Source of the DNA: JAJRXK01 sp964593155
Lineage (GTDB): Bacteria; Krumholzibacteriota; Krumholzibacteriia; JAJRXK01
Assembly: GCA_964593155.1 (NCBI GenBank)
Contig: CAZQHE010000088.1
Span: forward strand, 1 to 16,757
DNA: 16,757 nucleotides
Direction: 5' to 3'
Shown here: positions 15,322 through 16,757 of the stretch, piece by piece
Position numbering within the stretch: the first letter of the stretch is position 1
Layout: each line of letters opens with the position of its first letter
Translations under genes and position numbers: made by a program
Notes under the pieces: model-generated
Seen by the model: only the letters and a program-made list of their open reading frames with translations
Told to the model about the DNA's origin: nothing
Database searches by the model: none

Positions 15322-15350
15322 ATTATGCGGAGGGTGGGGGCGGTTGTAAA
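15322..15350 (-). promoter_or_regulatory. Strong sigma70-like promoter for the amidase gene
   Basis: On the minus strand, TTTACA (15345-15350, 5 of 6 to consensus) and CATAAT (15322-15327, 5 of 6) are separated by exactly 17 nt. They stand out as one of the few A/T-rich hexamer pairs in a GC-rich region. Transcription would start near 15315, giving a leader of about 68 nt before ATG 15247. Confidence 0.7.
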
Positions 15351-15422
15351 GCAGCGGATCAGCGGAATCCGGCCGGCGGCCGGGCCTGGCCGAGCCGGTG
15401 GCCGCGCCCCTACGATGGGGGA

Positions 15423-15440
15423 GCCGTCGTTGGCGACGGC
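15423..15440 (+). promoter_or_regulatory. Leader hairpin just upstream of the invertase ribosome site
   Basis: GCCGTCG and CGACGGC form a perfect 7-bp stem with a TTGG tetraloop. It ends 13 nt before GGGAGGT (15454-15460), the ribosome site of GTG 15465. A TACGAT at about 15411-15416 could be a -10 box; if so, transcription would start close to the hairpin and place it near the 5' end of the mRNA. The role (stability or translational control) is inferred. Confidence 0.4.
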
Positions 15441-15464
15441 CGTTCCTCGGACCGGGAGGTCACC

Positions 15465-16757
15465 GTGAGCCCGCAGATCCGCGCCCAGGCCTGGGAGCTG
15501 CTCGACAGTGCCGTCGTGACGCACCGCGGCGAGCCCGTCGGCTCGGTCGCCGCGCGGGACGACCGGCCCGAGACCGTGAACTATCACCATGTCTTCGTCC
15601 GTGATTTCGCCGTCTGTGCGCTCGCCCACCTGCTCCGCGGGGATTCCGACGTCGTCCGCAACTTCCTCGACCTGCTCGTCGATCTGCAGAACCTCGAGAA
15701 GCAGATGGACTGCTTCGAGCCGGGCGAGGGGCTGATGCCGGCCAGCTTCGACGTCACCGTCGAAGACGGCCAGGAGGTGATCCGCCCCGACTTCGGCCAG
15801 AGTGCCATCGGACGCGTCGCGCCGGTCGATTCGGGCTTCTGGTGGCTGATCGTGGCGAATGCCTACGTCCGGGCCACCGGGGACCGCTCGCTGATCGAGA
15901 CCGACGGCTTCCAGCGAGCCATCCGTTACGTCCTCGACATGGCGCTGACGCAGCGCTACGAGATGTCGCCCACGCTGCTCGTTCCCGACGGCGCGTTCAT
16001 GATCGATCGACGGATGGGGGTGTACGGACACCCGATCGACGTCCAGAGTCTCTTCTACGCCGCCGTCCACGCGGCGGGCGAACTGCTCGTTCCCGATCAA
16101 CAGGGATCCACCTACCGCGACGCCGCCGACGCCCGGGCACGGCATCTGGCCCATCACCTGCGGACCTACTACTGGCTCGATCTGCAGCGTATCAACGAGA
16201 TCCATCGCTACGGGCTCGACGAGTTCGGGGCGACGGCCGTGAACAAGTTCAACATCCACCCCGACACCATCCCGGAGTGGTTGTTCGACTGGATTCCCCG
16301 CGAGGGGGGCTATTTCGCCGGCAATCTCGGACCGGGACGGATCGATTTCCGTGTCTTCGGCGCCGGCAACCTGCTCGCCGTGGTGAGTGGGCTCGCGACC
16401 GACGAGCAGAGCCAGGCCGTGCTCGACCTGTGGGAGGCGCGCTGGGACGACCTGGTGGGGGAGATGCCCCTGAAGATCTGCTTCCCCGCCGTCGACGGTC
16501 GCGACTGGAGAATCCTGACCGGTTCGGATCCGAAGAACACGCCCTGGTCGTACCACAACGGGGGAAGCTGGCCGGTGCTCCTTTGGTTGCTGGTCGCGGC
16601 GGCGTTGCGTGGTGACCGCCGAGGGCTGGCCGAGCGCGCCGTCGAGGTCGCGGAACGACGCCTGGCCTCCGACCACTGGCCCGAGTACTACGACGGTCGC
16701 CGCGGCCGCTTCGTCGGACGTCGCGCCGATCGCAAGAAAGCCATCGTCACCCTCGCT
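15465..16757 (+). CDS. GH100 neutral/alkaline invertase (3' end beyond window)
   Basis: Partial CDS: 431 codons from GTG 15465, preceded by GGGAGGT, with no stop before the window edge. The product is a cytosolic glycoside hydrolase of family GH100, which splits sucrose into glucose and fructose. GH100 signatures run along its length: NYHHVFVRDF (39-48), PDFGQSAIGRVAPVDSG (108-124), MIDRRMGVYGHPID (179-192), GEMPLKICFPA (332-342), GSDPKNTPWSYHNGGSWP (353-370) and WPEYYDG (405-411). The putative catalytic pair is D181 and E407. Their 226-residue spacing equals that of D188 and E414, which I recall for the Anabaena enzyme InvA. There is no signal peptide. By family length only about 30-40 residues are missing. 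It is divergent from the amidase gene, and sucrose-metabolism partners may follow beyond the edge. The family call is very secure. Confidence 0.95.
   Translation, partial: MSPQIRAQAWELLDSAVVTHRGEPVGSVAARDDRPETVNYHHVFVRDFAVCALAHLLRGDSDVVRNFLDLLVDLQNLEKQMDCFEPGEGLMPASFDVTVEDGQEVIRPDFGQSAIGRVAPVDSGFWWLIVANAYVRATGDRSLIETDGFQRAIRYVLDMALTQRYEMSPTLLVPDGAFMIDRRMGVYGHPIDVQSLFYAAVHAAGELLVPDQQGSTYRDAADARARHLAHHLRTYYWLDLQRINEIHRYGLDEFGATAVNKFNIHPDTIPEWLFDWIPREGGYFAGNLGPGRIDFRVFGAGNLLAVVSGLATDEQSQAVLDLWEARWDDLVGEMPLKICFPAVDGRDWRILTGSDPKNTPWSYHNGGSWPVLLWLLVAAALRGDRRGLAERAVEVAERRLASDHWPEYYDGRRGRFVGRRADRKKAIVTLA

Noticed and set aside
13638..16676. Open frame of 1012 codons on the minus strand
   Set aside because: It overlaps the amidase gene in another frame and runs antisense to the clearly recognised GH100 invertase; composition is low-complexity Arg/Pro.
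1..16757. tRNA, rRNA, insertion sequence, CRISPR or attachment site
   Set aside because: No cloverleaf or T-loop context, transposase motif, evenly spaced short repeat array or integrase seen on either strand by reading.

Overview
The window is a GC-rich (roughly two thirds G+C by eye), densely coding piece of chromosome with nine protein genes, no RNA gene, no CRISPR array and no sign of a mobile element. A LamG/outer-membrane-barrel protein, several exported proteins and a periplasmic-type LysM amidase point to a diderm (Gram-negative) bacterium. The mix of DUF3857-type transglutaminases, a GH100 invertase, an NTT-like carrier and GTG/TTG starts would suit a high-GC environmental lineage (deltaproteobacterial or FCB-related). 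That placement is inference; no marker gene fixes the phylum.

Layout, left to right. (1) 270-5601: a three-gene surface/periplasm cluster. Two exported transglutaminase-fold proteins, both on +, flank a minus-strand protein that joins a LamG-like sandwich to a C-terminal barrel. The second transglutaminase has a full Cys-His-Asp triad; the first has lost all three residues and is a predicted pseudoenzyme. (2) 5598-8608, minus: a divergent class-III PLP aminotransferase, preceded by its own candidate promoter and a terminator-like double hairpin, then a 12-TM carrier of the ATP/ADP-translocase (NTT/TLC) superfamily. (3) 8877-12353, minus: a DUF2515-like protein 51 nt downstream of a large two-enzyme fusion, an alkaline-phosphatase-superfamily phosphodiesterase joined to an endonuclease/exonuclease/phosphatase (EEP) domain. 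(4) 12493-15247, minus: a ZIP metal transporter and, upstream of it, an exported N-acetylmuramoyl-L-alanine amidase with five LysM repeats and a good sigma70-like promoter (TTTACA-17-CATAAT). (5) 15465-end, plus: a GH100 neutral/alkaline invertase, divergent from the amidase and cut by the window edge.

How they may work together (inference): amidase, ZIP transporter, fusion enzyme and DUF2515-like gene all lie on the minus strand with gaps of 51-145 nt and could be read together; the common theme would be envelope maintenance. The amidase acts on peptidoglycan, and the fusion enzyme has two metal-dependent phosphoester domains, an internal hydrophobic segment and no signal peptide, which would suit phosphodiester or phospholipid chemistry on the inner face of the membrane. 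The most unusual items are this fusion and the pairing of a dead and a live transglutaminase around a LamG-barrel protein.
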